In this document: positions 22,960 through 32,371 of the stretch, piece after piece
Layout: every line of letters starts with the position of its first letter
How positions within the stretch are numbered: the stretch's first letter is position 1
Origin: Streptomyces sp. MRC013
Lineage (GTDB): Bacteria; Actinomycetota; Actinomycetes; Streptomycetales; Streptomycetaceae
Length of the DNA: 64,000 nt
Assembly: GCF_023614235.1 (NCBI RefSeq)
Contig: NZ_CP094264.1
Coordinates: 3,472,001-3,536,000 of the forward strand
Direction of reading: 5' to 3'
The notes under the pieces: generated by a model
Database searches by the model: none
Told to the model about the DNA's origin: nothing
The model's input: the letters and a program-made list of their open reading frames with translations, nothing else
Position numbers and translations under genes: made by a program

Positions 22960-23220
22960 GTGACGGAGAAGATCAACCCCGGTGCGGCCGCCTACCACTA
23001 CGAGCAGCTCGCGAACATCCTGGAGCGCAAGATCAGGAGCGGAGCGTTCGCCCTCGGCTCCCGGCTTCCCGGAGAGATGCTCCTGTCCCAGGAGTACGGC
23101 GTGGGCTCCAACACGGTGCGTCGGGCCCTCGACATCCTGCGCGAGCGGAAGCTGGTCGTGACCGTGCGGGCGAGGGGCTCGTTCGTGGTCGAGGAACTGC
23201 CCGGCTCCTCCGAGAAGTGA
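22960..23220 (+). CDS. Single-domain GntR-type winged-helix regulator
   Basis: 86 residues from GTG 22960. The whole protein is one GntR wHTH: YHYEQLANILERKIRSGAFA, then LPGEMLLSQEYGVGSNTVRR (recognition helix) and LDILRERKLVVTVRARGSF (wing). No effector domain, unlike 230-260-residue GntR proteins. Such short forms are common in Streptomyces accessory loci. Predicted to control the divergent trio at 22086-22821 and itself. Confidence 0.85.
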   Translation: MTEKINPGAAAYHYEQLANILERKIRSGAFALGSRLPGEMLLSQEYGVGSNTVRRALDILRERKLVVTVRARGSFVVEELPGSSEK

Positions 23221-23311
23221 CCGGCACACACCCGCGGCGTACCGGGGGATGAGTTCCGGGGCTCCGGCCGGTCTACCCGTGTGAGAGCACACGGAGGGAA
23301 GGAGCCCCGTC

Positions 23312-23794
23312 ATGCAGCAGAAGATCACGCCGTTCCTGTGGTTCGACACCCAGGCGGAGGAGGCGGCCGAGCACTACACCGCGATCTTCCAGGACTCCCG
23401 GATCGTGAGGGCCGGCCGTTACCCCGAAGGCACCCCGATGCCGGCGGGCAGCGTGATGACCGTCGAGTTCGAGCTCGCGGGGCAGCGCTACGTCGCGATG
23501 AACGGCGGGCCCGAGTTCACGTTCAACGAGGCCGTCTCCCTTTCGGTGGCGTGTGAGGACCAGGAGGAGGTCGACTACTACTGGTCCCGGCTCGGTGAAG
23601 GCGGCGAGGAGGGGCCCTGCGGGTGGCTCAAGGACAAGTACGGGCTGTCCTGGCAGGTCACCCCGCGTGTCCTGGAGGCGATGATGGCCGACTCCGACCC
23701 CGAGAGGGCCGCGCGTGCCGCGAAGGCGATGATGGGCATGAAGAAGATCGACATCAAGGCCCTCCGGCAGGCGGTCGAGGGGACGGGTTCCTGA
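23312..23794 (+). CDS. VOC-superfamily protein (PhnB / 3-demethylubiquinone methyltransferase-like)
   Basis: 160 residues. Begins MQQKITPFLWFDTQAEEAAE, the classic PhnB-like VOC start; later CGWLKDKYGLSWQVTP is the family's C-terminal block. VOC folds bind metal or small ligands (glyoxalase, antibiotic-binding); the exact role of this branch is unknown. Start ATG 23312 after GGAAGGAGCC. Confidence 0.9.
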   Translation: MQQKITPFLWFDTQAEEAAEHYTAIFQDSRIVRAGRYPEGTPMPAGSVMTVEFELAGQRYVAMNGGPEFTFNEAVSLSVACEDQEEVDYYWSRLGEGGEEGPCGWLKDKYGLSWQVTPRVLEAMMADSDPERAARAAKAMMGMKKIDIKALRQAVEGTGS

Positions 23795-24053
23795 CGCGGT
23801 CGCGCTCCCGGTGCGTCCCGGTGCGTATCGGTACACCTCGGCAGCCCCGGCCGGCTCGGTACGTCCAGGCCGCCCGGCTACCCCGGCCACCCCGGCCACC
23901 CCGGCCGGCCCTCCGGACGGCGGTCAGGCCGCGCCGATCGCTCCGCCCCACCCGACCGATCCGGCCGGAGCGGATCCAACCGGCCGGGCCCGGCCGAAGC
24001 GGGCCCGAACGGCCAGGGCCGGGGCAGGGTACGGGGTCGTACCGACGGGCGTT

Positions 24054-24245
24054 CCCGGCAACTGGGCGGTGTCCGTGTTCGTGGTGGTCGTGTGGTCGTG
24101 GCCCGGCAACTGGGCGGTGTCCGTGTTCGTGGTGGTCGTGTGGTCGTGGCCCGGCAACTGGGCGGTGTCCGTGTTCGTGGTGGTCGTGTGGTCGTGGCCC
24201 GGCAACTGGGCGGTGTCCGTGTTCGTGGTGGTCGTGTGGTCGTGG
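24054..24245. repeat. 48-bp tandem repeat, four identical copies
   Basis: Copies start at 24054, 24102, 24150 and 24198 with CCCGGCAACTGGGCGG; a fifth, diverging copy begins at 24246. The four copies are identical by eye, pointing to recent expansion. In the plus frame a unit would read 16 residues (PGNWAVSVFVVVVWSW). Confidence 0.95.
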
Positions 24246-24265
24246 CCCGGCAACCGGACGGTGTC

Positions 24266-24379
24266 CGCGTCCGCCGCGGTCGTACGACCGGGGACCGGCC
24301 GTGCGGCGCTCGCGTCCGCCGCGGTCGTACGACCGGGGACCGGCCGTGCGGCGCTCGCGCCCGCCGCGGTCGTACGGCC
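24266..24379. repeat. 45-bp tandem repeat, two and a half copies
   Basis: Units begin at 24266, 24311 and 24356 with CGCGTCCGCCGCGGTCGTAC (one change in the third, which is partial). Directly adjoins the 48-bp array. Confidence 0.9.
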
Positions 24380-24446
24380 AAGGACTGAGGACGGCCCCGC
24401 CGAATTACAGGAGTCAACCCGGTCCATGCCCCTTACCCTGGAGGTC

Positions 24447-25925
24447 ATGAGCGCCCTGGACCCACCCGACACCACCCCCACCGACGCCACCGCCGACTCG
24501 CCCGCCGCCCCGCAGAAGGGCGGCGGCGGTGTGATGGACCGGGAGCACCGGGCGCTCAGCGTCGGCATCATCTCCGTCGTCCTGCTGATCGCCTTCGAGG
24601 CGACCGCCGTCGGGACGGCGATGCCCGTCGCGGCCCGGGAGCTGGACGGTGTGCCGCTGTACGCGTTCGCGTTCTCGGCGTACTTCACCACCAGCCTCTT
24701 CGGCATGGTGCTGGCCGGGCAGTGGGCCGACCGGAGCGGCCCGCTCGGTGGGCTCGCGACCGGGATCGCGGCGTTCGGAGCCGGACTGGTGCTGTCGGGG
24801 ACGGCGGGCACCATGTGGCTGTTCATCGCCGGGCGGGCCGTGCAGGGCCTGGGCGGCGGGCTGGTGATCGTCGCGCTCTACGTGGTGGTCAGCCGGGCGT
24901 ACGAGGAGCGGCTGCGGCCCGCGATCATGGCGGCGTTCGCGGCGAGCTGGGTCATCCCGTCCGTCGTCGGGCCGCTCGCCGCCGGGACGGTGACCGAGCG
25001 GCTGGGCTGGCGGTGGGTGTTCCTCGGCATACCGGTGCTCGTCGTCCCGCCGCTCCTGCTCGCCCTGCCCGCGATCCGCCGCACGGCGTCCGGACCCGCC
25101 GATCCGGACGCCCCGGGCGCGGGGTTGGACGGGCGGCGGCTGCGGTTGGCGCTCGGGATCTCCGTGGGCGCCGGGCTCCTCCAGTACGCGGGGCAGGACC
25201 TGCGCTGGCTGTCGGTGGTGCCCGCCGCGGCGGGCGCGGCGCTGCTCGTGCCGGCCGTGCGCGGGCTGATGCCGCGCGGCACGTACCGGGCTGCGCGCGG
25301 GCTGCCGTCGGTGGTGCTGCTGCGAGGTGTCGCGGCGGGCGCGTTCATCTCCGCGGAGTCGTTCGTGCCGCTGATGCTGGTCACCGAACGGGGCCTGAGC
25401 CCGACGCTCGCCGGGCTGTCGCTGGCGGTGGGCGGGGCGACGTGGGCGCTGGGGTCGTTCGTCCAGTCGTGGCCGCGCGCGGAGCCGTACCGGGAGCGGC
25501 TGACGGTGCTGGGGATGCTGCTGGTCGCGGCGGCGATCGCGGCCGTGCCGGCCGTGCTGGTCCCGGCGGTTCCGGTGTGGATCGTGGGCGTGGCCTGGGG
25601 CTTCGGCTGCTTCGGCATGGGCATGGTGATCTCCGCGACGAGCGTGCTGCTGCTGAAGCTGTCCCCGCCGGAGGAGACCGGGGCGAACTCTGCGGCGCTC
25701 CAGATCTCCGACGCCCTGGCGAACGTCCTGCTGCTCGCGGCGGGCGGCGCGGCGTTCGCGGCGCTGGGCGGCGGCTCGGCGGGTGCCGGCCACGGGGCGA
25801 CCGGCGAGGGGGCGGTCGTCTCGCACCCGGCGGCCTTCGCGGCGGTGTTCCTGCCGATGGCGGTGGTGGCGCTGGTGGGGGCGTGGGTGGCCTCCCGGGT
25901 GGGAGGCGGCGAGCGGGAGCGGTAG
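24447..25925 (+). CDS. MFS multidrug transporter, EmrB/QacA-like
   Basis: 492 residues, about 12-14 TM helices. N-terminal about 40 residues disordered (Thr/Pro/Gly), then LSVGIISVVLLIAFEATAVG with the TAVGTAMPVAARELDG motif of drug exporters, QWADRSGP loop (motif A-like) and GRAVQGLGGGLVIVALYVVV (motif C-like). Starts at ATG 24447; the GGAGG lies only 2 nt upstream of it, so ATG 24426 is an alternative. Likely proton-driven efflux; substrate unknown. The frame is open far upstream through tandem repeats, which I do not include. Confidence 0.87.
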   Translation: MSALDPPDTTPTDATADSPAAPQKGGGGVMDREHRALSVGIISVVLLIAFEATAVGTAMPVAARELDGVPLYAFAFSAYFTTSLFGMVLAGQWADRSGPLGGLATGIAAFGAGLVLSGTAGTMWLFIAGRAVQGLGGGLVIVALYVVVSRAYEERLRPAIMAAFAASWVIPSVVGPLAAGTVTERLGWRWVFLGIPVLVVPPLLLALPAIRRTASGPADPDAPGAGLDGRRLRLALGISVGAGLLQYAGQDLRWLSVVPAAAGAALLVPAVRGLMPRGTYRAARGLPSVVLLRGVAAGAFISAESFVPLMLVTERGLSPTLAGLSLAVGGATWALGSFVQSWPRAEPYRERLTVLGMLLVAAAIAAVPAVLVPAVPVWIVGVAWGFGCFGMGMVISATSVLLLKLSPPEETGANSAALQISDALANVLLLAAGGAAFAALGGGSAGAGHGATGEGAVVSHPAAFAAVFLPMAVVALVGAWVASRVGGGERER

Positions 25926-26269
25926 CGCGGGCGGGTGGTACGAACACCCCCGTGCGGACACGGACCCCCGTGCGGACACGGACCCCCCGTGCGGCGGTGC
26001 GGTCCCGGCACGATCGGGAACCCGCGCCCCCGCTCCGGCCGTCGGCGGCACCGTCGGCCGGGGGGCCGGGGGCCGGGGGCCGGGAGGGGCCGGGTACGGG
26101 GCCGGGCGTCGCGGGGGCTTCCCGGACCCGCCGTGTGACACGGCTCGCACTCCGCGGGGCCGCGGTCCCGTCCCGGCCGGGGCGGGACGGGCACCGGTAG
26201 GGTGGCCCGGTTGTCGTACGTCGGCCGTGCGCACCCTCCCATGCGTCCGAGAGCACCGAATCGGAGACC
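25926..26269. other. Intergenic region between MFS and helicase genes
   Basis: No gene seen. Contains a short direct repeat (CCCCCGTGCGGACACGGA twice, about 25950-25985) followed by GC-rich sequence that could form several hairpins. Confidence 0.5.
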
Positions 26270-28054
26270 GTGACTACTACCGCCTCCCATCACCTCTCTC
26301 CCGCCTTCCCCGGCCGCGCCCCCTGGGGCACGGCCGGCAAGCTGCGCGCCTGGCAGCAGGCCGCGATGGACAGGTACATCCAGGAGCAGCCCCGTGACTT
26401 CCTCGCCGTCGCCACCCCCGGCGCCGGCAAGACGACCTTCGCACTGACCCTGGCGTCCTGGCTGCTGCACCACCACGTCGTGCAGCAGGTGACCGTGGTC
26501 GCCCCGACCGAGCACCTGAAGAAGCAGTGGGCGACAGCCGCGGCGCGGGTGGGGATCAGGCTGGACCCGGAGTACAGCGCGGGTCCGCTCAGCAGGGACT
26601 ACCACGGCGTCGCCGTCACCTACGCGGGTGTCGGCGTGCGCCCGATGCTGCACCGCAACCGCGTCGAGCAGCGCAAGACCCTCGTCATCCTCGACGAGAT
26701 CCACCACGCCGGCGACTCCAAGTCCTGGGGCGAGGCGTGCCTGGAGGCGTTCGAACCGGCGACGCGGCGGCTCGCGCTGACCGGTACGCCGTTCCGGTCC
26801 GACACCAACCCGATCCCCTTCGTCACCTACGAGGAGGGGAACGACGGGATCAGGCGGTCGGCGGCCGACTACACGTACGGCTACGGCAACGCCCTCGCCG
26901 ACGGCGTCGTCCGTCCCGTCATCTTCCTCAGCTACAGCGGCAACATGCGCTGGCGCACCAAGGCCGGGGACGAGGTCGCCGCCCGGCTCGGCGAACCGAT
27001 GACCAAGGACGCCGTCTCGCAGGCCTGGCGCACCGCCCTCGACCCGAGGGGCGAGTGGATGCCGAACGTCCTGCGCGCCGCCGACCGGCGGCTCACCGAG
27101 GTGCGCAAGGCCGTTCCCGACGCCGGTGCCCTCGTCATCGCCTCCGACCAGGAGTCCGCGCGCGCGTACGCCAAGCTCATCCGGGAGATCACCGGGCAGG
27201 GGGCGACGCTCGTCCTCTCCGACGACGCGGGCGCCTCCAAGCGGATCGACGAGTTCAGCGAGGGCGACGACCGGTGGATGGTCGCGGTCCGCATGGTGTC
27301 CGAGGGCGTCGACGTGCCGCGCCTCGCGGTCGGCGTGTACGCCACGACGATCTCCACGCCGCTGTTCTTCGCGCAGGCGGTGGGGCGTTTCGTCCGGTCC
27401 CGGCGGCGCGGCGAGACCGCCTCCGTGTTCCTCCCCACGATCCCGGCGCTCCTCGGCTTCGCCAACGAGATGGAGGTCGAGCGCGACCACGTCCTCGACC
27501 GGCCGAAGAAGGAAGGGGGGGAGGACCCGTACGCCGAGTCCGAGAAGGAGCTGGACGAGGCGAACAGGCAGCAGGACGAGGACACCGGCGAGCAGGACGT
27601 GCTGCCCTTCGAGGCGCTGGAGTCCGACGCCGTCTTCGACCGGGTGATGTACAACGGCGCCGAGTTCGGCATGCAGGCCCACCCCGGCAGCCAGGAGGAG
27701 CAGGACTACCTCGGCATCCCCGGCCTGCTGGAGCCCGACCAGGTGCGGCTGCTGCTGCAGAAGCGGCAGGCCCGGCAGATCGCGCACAGTCGGCAGAAGC
27801 CCCCGGAGGAGGCCGACCTCCTCGAACTGCCCGCCGAGCGGCGGCCCGTGGTCTCCCACAAGGAGCTGATGGAGCTGCGCAAGCAGTTGAACACCATGGT
27901 CGGCGCGTACGTCCACCAGAGCGGCAAACCGCACGGCGTCGTCCACACCGAGCTGCGCCGGGTGTGCGGCGGTCCGCCGAGCGCCGAGGCGACGGCCGGG
28001 CAGATCCGGGAGCGGATCAAGAAGGTCCAGGAGTGGGCCACGAGGATGCGCTGA
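26270..28054 (+). CDS. Superfamily-2 DEAD/DEAH-box helicase
   Basis: 594 residues from GTG 26270 (GGAG upstream). Motif I ATPGAGKTTFAL (about residues 49-60), motif Ia VVAPTEHLKKQW, motif II DEIH (about 144-147), motif III LTGTPFRS; the C-terminal RecA domain has MVSEGVDVPRLAV (motif V) and QAVGRFVRSRRRG (motif VI). An acidic Glu/Asp-rich insert follows (KEGGEDPYAESEKELDEANR). The architecture matches the short restriction-type SF2 helicases common in actinobacteria; the DNA-metabolic role is not defined. It stands alone with no nuclease or methylase beside it. Confidence 0.88.
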   Translation: MTTTASHHLSPAFPGRAPWGTAGKLRAWQQAAMDRYIQEQPRDFLAVATPGAGKTTFALTLASWLLHHHVVQQVTVVAPTEHLKKQWATAAARVGIRLDPEYSAGPLSRDYHGVAVTYAGVGVRPMLHRNRVEQRKTLVILDEIHHAGDSKSWGEACLEAFEPATRRLALTGTPFRSDTNPIPFVTYEEGNDGIRRSAADYTYGYGNALADGVVRPVIFLSYSGNMRWRTKAGDEVAARLGEPMTKDAVSQAWRTALDPRGEWMPNVLRAADRRLTEVRKAVPDAGALVIASDQESARAYAKLIREITGQGATLVLSDDAGASKRIDEFSEGDDRWMVAVRMVSEGVDVPRLAVGVYATTISTPLFFAQAVGRFVRSRRRGETASVFLPTIPALLGFANEMEVERDHVLDRPKKEGGEDPYAESEKELDEANRQQDEDTGEQDVLPFEALESDAVFDRVMYNGAEFGMQAHPGSQEEQDYLGIPGLLEPDQVRLLLQKRQARQIAHSRQKPPEEADLLELPAERRPVVSHKELMELRKQLNTMVGAYVHQSGKPHGVVHTELRRVCGGPPSAEATAGQIRERIKKVQEWATRMR

Positions 28055-28362
28055 GCCCACCCCGCGGCGCGCGCCCCCAGGCCGCCCGGTTCCGGACACG
28101 GACCCGGGGGTGCCGCCCGGGGCGGGGAGCATATTCCGGGATCAAGTCCTCATCCGCGCCCGGATTCTGAACGGGGTCTTCCGCTGAGCGGATCCGGTCG
28201 TTACTGTCCGGGCACATGCGAACCGCCCCGTGGCAGCGCCGCCGCGGAGTGCAGCCGGTGCGCCATGGCCTGCCGGCGGCCTCTCGGTGCGACGCCCAAG
28301 GGACGGGTGTCACCTCCGCGTTGGGAGTGTCCGCCGTCACTCACTCCGAAGAAGGGGGCGTC
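28055..28362. other. Intergenic region upstream of the IclR gene
   Basis: About 308 bp. No gene recognised. CCGCTGAGCGGATCCGG (28181-28197) holds a small inverted repeat (CCGCT/AGCGG) that might be part of an operator, but no strong palindrome is seen. Confidence 0.35.
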
Positions 28363-29007
28363 GTGACCGCGGAAACCTCCCAGACGCTCGACCGGGGACT
28401 GCGCGTCCTCAAGCTGCTCGCCGACACCGACCACGGGCTGACCGTCACCGAGCTGTCCCACCGGCTCGGCGTCAACCGCACCGTGGTCTACCGGCTGCTC
28501 GCCACGCTGGAGCAGCACGCGCTGGTGCGCCGCGACCTCGGCGGCCGGGCCCGGGTCGGTCTCGGCGTGCTGCGGCTGAGCCGCCAGGTCCACCCGCTGG
28601 TGCGCGAGGCCGCGCTGCCCGCGCTGCGCTCGCTCGCCGAGGACATCGGGGCGACCGCGCACCTCACCCTCGTGGACGGCGCCGAGGCGCTGGCCGTCGC
28701 CGTCGTCGAGCCGACCTGGACGGACTACCACGTGGCGTACCGGACCGGGTTCCGCCACCCGCTCGACCGGGGCGCCGCCGGGCGCGCGATCCTGCAGGCC
28801 CGGCGGGCCGACGGCCTTCCGGAGCCGGGCTACGTCCTCACGCACGGCGAGCTGGAGGCGGGTGCGAGCGGCGCCGCGGCCCCGCTGCTGGGCGTGACGG
28901 GCGTCGAGGGCAGCGTCGGCGTCGTGATGCTGCTGGACGCCGTGCCGGACCGGATCGGCCCCCGCGTGGTCGAGGCGGCCCGCGAGGTGGCGGACGCCCT
29001 GCGCTGA
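28363..29007 (+). CDS. IclR-family transcriptional regulator
   Basis: 214 residues from GTG 28363 (GAAGGGGGCGTC upstream). N-terminal wHTH: LDRGLRVLKLLADTDHGLTV, TELSHRLGVNRTVVYRLLAT (recognition helix), LEQHALVRRD; C-terminal effector GAF-like domain with FRHPLDRGAAGRAIL. Slightly shorter than the usual 250 residues, with the effector domain trimmed at the end. No adjacent catabolic operon, so the target is unknown. Confidence 0.88.
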   Translation: MTAETSQTLDRGLRVLKLLADTDHGLTVTELSHRLGVNRTVVYRLLATLEQHALVRRDLGGRARVGLGVLRLSRQVHPLVREAALPALRSLAEDIGATAHLTLVDGAEALAVAVVEPTWTDYHVAYRTGFRHPLDRGAAGRAILQARRADGLPEPGYVLTHGELEAGASGAAAPLLGVTGVEGSVGVVMLLDAVPDRIGPRVVEAAREVADALR

Positions 29008-29096
29008 TCCCGCCCTCCTCGCCCTCCCGCCCGCGCCGCCTTCCTCACCCCTCTGCCCTCCTCGCCCTCCCGCCCGCGCCCTCCCGCCCGCGCCGC

Positions 29097-29134
29097 CCCG
29101 GGGCGGGCCGCCCTTCCCGCCGGCCCGCCCCGGG
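29097..29134. terminator. 14-bp hairpin after the IclR gene
   Basis: CCCGGGGCGGGCCG (29097-29110) pairs with CGGCCCGCCCCGGG (29121-29134), 10-nt loop. Preceded by short C-rich direct repeats (CCCTCCTCGCCCTCCCGCCC twice, from about 29013 and 29057). Confidence 0.65.
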
Positions 29135-29187
29135 CGGCGCCGGGCAGGACCGTCCGGGGCGGTCCGGCGGGCCGATACATTGGGCGG

Positions 29188-29976
29188 GTGCTCTCCCGTC
29201 TCTCGCGGCCCCGTGCCCTGCTCCTGTGCGCCCTGCCCGTACTCGCGCTGCTCGCGGCGGCCGCGTTCGCGCCGCTGCCGTTCACGATCGCGGTGCCCGG
29301 ATCCACGGCGGACGTGCTCGGGACGGACAAGGGGCGGCCCGTGATCACCATCTCCGGGGCGCCCGTGCGGAAGACCGGCGGGCAGCTGCGGATGACCACG
29401 ATCCTGGCCACCGCGCCGCGCACCGAGATCGGCCTCGGGGAGGTCGCCCGCGCCTGGTTCCGCAGCGACCGGGCCGTACTGCCGCACGACTCGGTCTACC
29501 CGCAGGGCAAGACGGACCGGGAGATCGAGAAGCGCAACCTCGGACAGATGCGGGCCTCCCAGAACAGCGCCGTCGCCGCCGCGCTGAAGCACCTCGGCAG
29601 GAGCGGGAGGGGCGTCGAGGTGGAACTGCACCTCGCCGACGTCGGCGGCCCCAGCGCAGGCCTGCTGTTCTCCCTCGGCATCGTCGACAAACTGGCCGGC
29701 GACGGCGAGGGCGGCGACCTCACGGGCGGCCGGGTCGTCGCGGGTACGGGGACGATCACTCCCGACGGGGCGGTCGGCGCGGTCGGCGGCGTGTCGCTCA
29801 AGACGCAGGCCGCCGCGCGGGACGGGGCGACGGTGTTCCTCGTGCCGAAGGCCGAGTGCGACGACGCCCTGGCGACCCGGCCGGACGGGCTGCGGCTGGT
29901 CCCGGTGACGACGTTGGCGGACGCCGTCACGTCCCTGAAGGCCCTCGGCGACGGCGCCCGCGTCCCCTCCTGCTGA
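29188..29976 (+). CDS. Membrane-anchored Lon-like (S16) protease
   Basis: 262 residues. One N-terminal TM anchor (ALLLCALPVLALLAAAAFA), then an extracytoplasmic region and a Lon proteolytic domain with the Ser-Lys dyad: GGPSAGLLFSLG (Ser156) and GGVSLKTQAAA (Lys205). Shorter than the B. subtilis YlbL type, leaving little room for a full PDZ domain. GTG 29188 follows TACATT (29176-29181) by six bases, so it is probably leaderless. The last codons lie inside a 31-bp tandem duplication. Role: probably envelope protein quality control. Confidence 0.85.
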   Translation: MLSRLSRPRALLLCALPVLALLAAAAFAPLPFTIAVPGSTADVLGTDKGRPVITISGAPVRKTGGQLRMTTILATAPRTEIGLGEVARAWFRSDRAVLPHDSVYPQGKTDREIEKRNLGQMRASQNSAVAAALKHLGRSGRGVEVELHLADVGGPSAGLLFSLGIVDKLAGDGEGGDLTGGRVVAGTGTITPDGAVGAVGGVSLKTQAAARDGATVFLVPKAECDDALATRPDGLRLVPVTTLADAVTSLKALGDGARVPSC

Positions 29977-30018
29977 CCCCGCCCGCGCCCGCGTCCCCTC
30001 CTGCTGACCCCGCCCGCG
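29957..30018. repeat. 31-bp tandem duplication across a stop codon
   Basis: CCCGCGTCCCCTCCTGCTGA and the following 11 bases occur at 29957-29987 and again at 29988-30018. The duplication contains the protease gene's stop codon, so the protein sequence is unaffected. Confidence 0.85.
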
Positions 30019-30096
30019 CCCGTACTCCCGTCTCCGTGCGCGCCCGCCGTACTCCCCACCCCCGCGCCCGCTCCCGCGCCCGCCGGTCGCACCGTG

Positions 30097-30588
30097 TCAG
30101 CCGCGCCGGGCCGGCGACTGGTCCGCGTCCGACGCCGCCTGCTCGACCAGCGGGATGATCCGCAGCGGTACCGGGTTCTCCATCACGATCGCGGTCGACG
30201 CGCGGACGATCCCGTCGAAGCCCACCACCAGGTCGATCACCCGCTGGAGGTCCGCGTTCGAGCGGGCCACCAGGCGGCACAGCATGTCGCCGTGGCCCGT
30301 GGTCGTGTGCAACTCCAGCACCTCCGGCACGCCCGCCAGGTGCTCCCGGATGTCCGCGCCCTGCCCCTGCTTGATCTCCAGCGTCGCGAACGCCGTCACC
30401 GGGTAGCCCAGTGCCGCCGGGTCCACCTCCGGTCCGAAACCCCTGATCACGCCGTTGGCCTGGAGTCGGTCCAGGCGCGCCTGGACCGTGCCGCGCGCCA
30501 CCCCCAGCCGCCGCGACGCCTCCAGCACCCCGATCCTCGGCTCCCTTGCGAGCAGGGCGATGAGCCTGCCGTCCAGATGATCGATCAA
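30097..30588 (-). CDS. Lrp/AsnC-family regulator divergent from hpd
   Basis: 163 residues. TTG 30588 must be the start, since an in-frame TGA lies 15 bases upstream. HTH: LDGRLIALLAREPRIGVLEA, SRRLGVARGTVQARLDRL; C-terminal RAM (ACT-like) domain with ELHTTTGHGDMLCRLVARSN, the amino-acid-sensing part. Divergent from the 4-hydroxyphenylpyruvate dioxygenase gene with 124 bp between, so tyrosine or an intermediate is the probable ligand; this is inference. Confidence 0.9.
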   Translation of the reverse strand: MIDHLDGRLIALLAREPRIGVLEASRRLGVARGTVQARLDRLQANGVIRGFGPEVDPAALGYPVTAFATLEIKQGQGADIREHLAGVPEVLELHTTTGHGDMLCRLVARSNADLQRVIDLVVGFDGIVRASTAIVMENPVPLRIIPLVEQAASDADQSPARRG

Positions 30589-31858
<1,270 letters not shown>

Positions 31859-31876
31859 CACCGCCGCCCCGCCCGG

Positions 31877-31916
31877 CCCCGCGGCCCCGAGGACCCCGCT
31901 CCCCGGGGCCGCGGGG
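31877..31916 (+). terminator. 13-bp hairpin after hpd
   Basis: CCCCGCGGCCCCG (31877-31889) pairs with CGGGGCCGCGGGG (31904-31916), 14-nt loop, 19 bases after the stop. Confidence 0.7.
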
Positions 31917-32077
31917 CCGCGGCCGTTCCCCCGGGCAGGCCCGCCCCCTCTCCGGTACGCGCACTCCGGAACCGGTGCGCACCCGCCGGGCCGGTACGCG
32001 TCCTTCGGGCTGCCCCACGTCCTGCGGGCCGGTACGTCCTCCGGGCCGGCTCCGCCCGCCCGGCCGGGCACCGTCCC

Positions 32078-32140
32078 CTGCCGCCTGCCGCCTGCCGCCT
32101 GCCGCCTGCCGCCTGCCGCCTGCCGCCTGCCGCCTGCCGC
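32078..32140. repeat. Heptanucleotide tandem repeat, nine perfect units
   Basis: CTGCCGC repeated from 32078 to 32140, then a degenerate tenth unit. A 7-bp unit shifts the frame each time, so it is not a coding repeat. Confidence 0.95.
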
Positions 32141-32371
32141 CTGCCGTCCGCCGCCTGTGCGCCCGGGTGGCGCCGTCCGGACCTTCGCGCCGCCGTCCGC
32201 CCCGCCGCGCCCCACTGCGCGCCGGCCGTCCGTCTCCATCGCGCGCCCCGCCGCGAGCCCGCCGTCCGCCGCCCCTCGCCCGGCGTGCGTGCGGCCGTCG
32301 GCCCGGTCCGGGCGCCCACGGGCGGCGCACGCCCGGTTCACACCGGTGGTCCCCGGTGCCACGCTGGGGTG

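Larger units (their letters stand above)
23795..24446. other. Long repeat-bearing intergenic region before the MFS gene
   Basis: 652 bp without a supportable gene. Contains short CCCCGGCCA-type repeats (about 23879-23902), the 48-bp and 45-bp tandem arrays listed separately, and a possible ribosome-binding segment near 24410. Frames are open on both strands through the arrays because the unit lengths are multiples of three; I do not treat this as coding. Confidence 0.6.
31859..32371. other. Intergenic region between hpd and the FAD oxidase
   Basis: 513 bp holding the hpd terminator and a 7-bp microsatellite, otherwise C-rich low-complexity sequence. No gene supported on either strand. Confidence 0.6.

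Noticed and set aside
24054..24379. Possible CRISPR array or coding repeat protein
   Set aside because: Repeats are directly adjacent with no unique spacers and no cas genes, so not CRISPR. Frames are open on both strands because units are multiples of three; no start or signal supports a repeat protein.
26270..28054. Type I/III restriction or phage-defence helicase system
   Set aside because: No nuclease, methylase or other defence partner lies beside the helicase; a lone SF2 helicase is common in these genomes.
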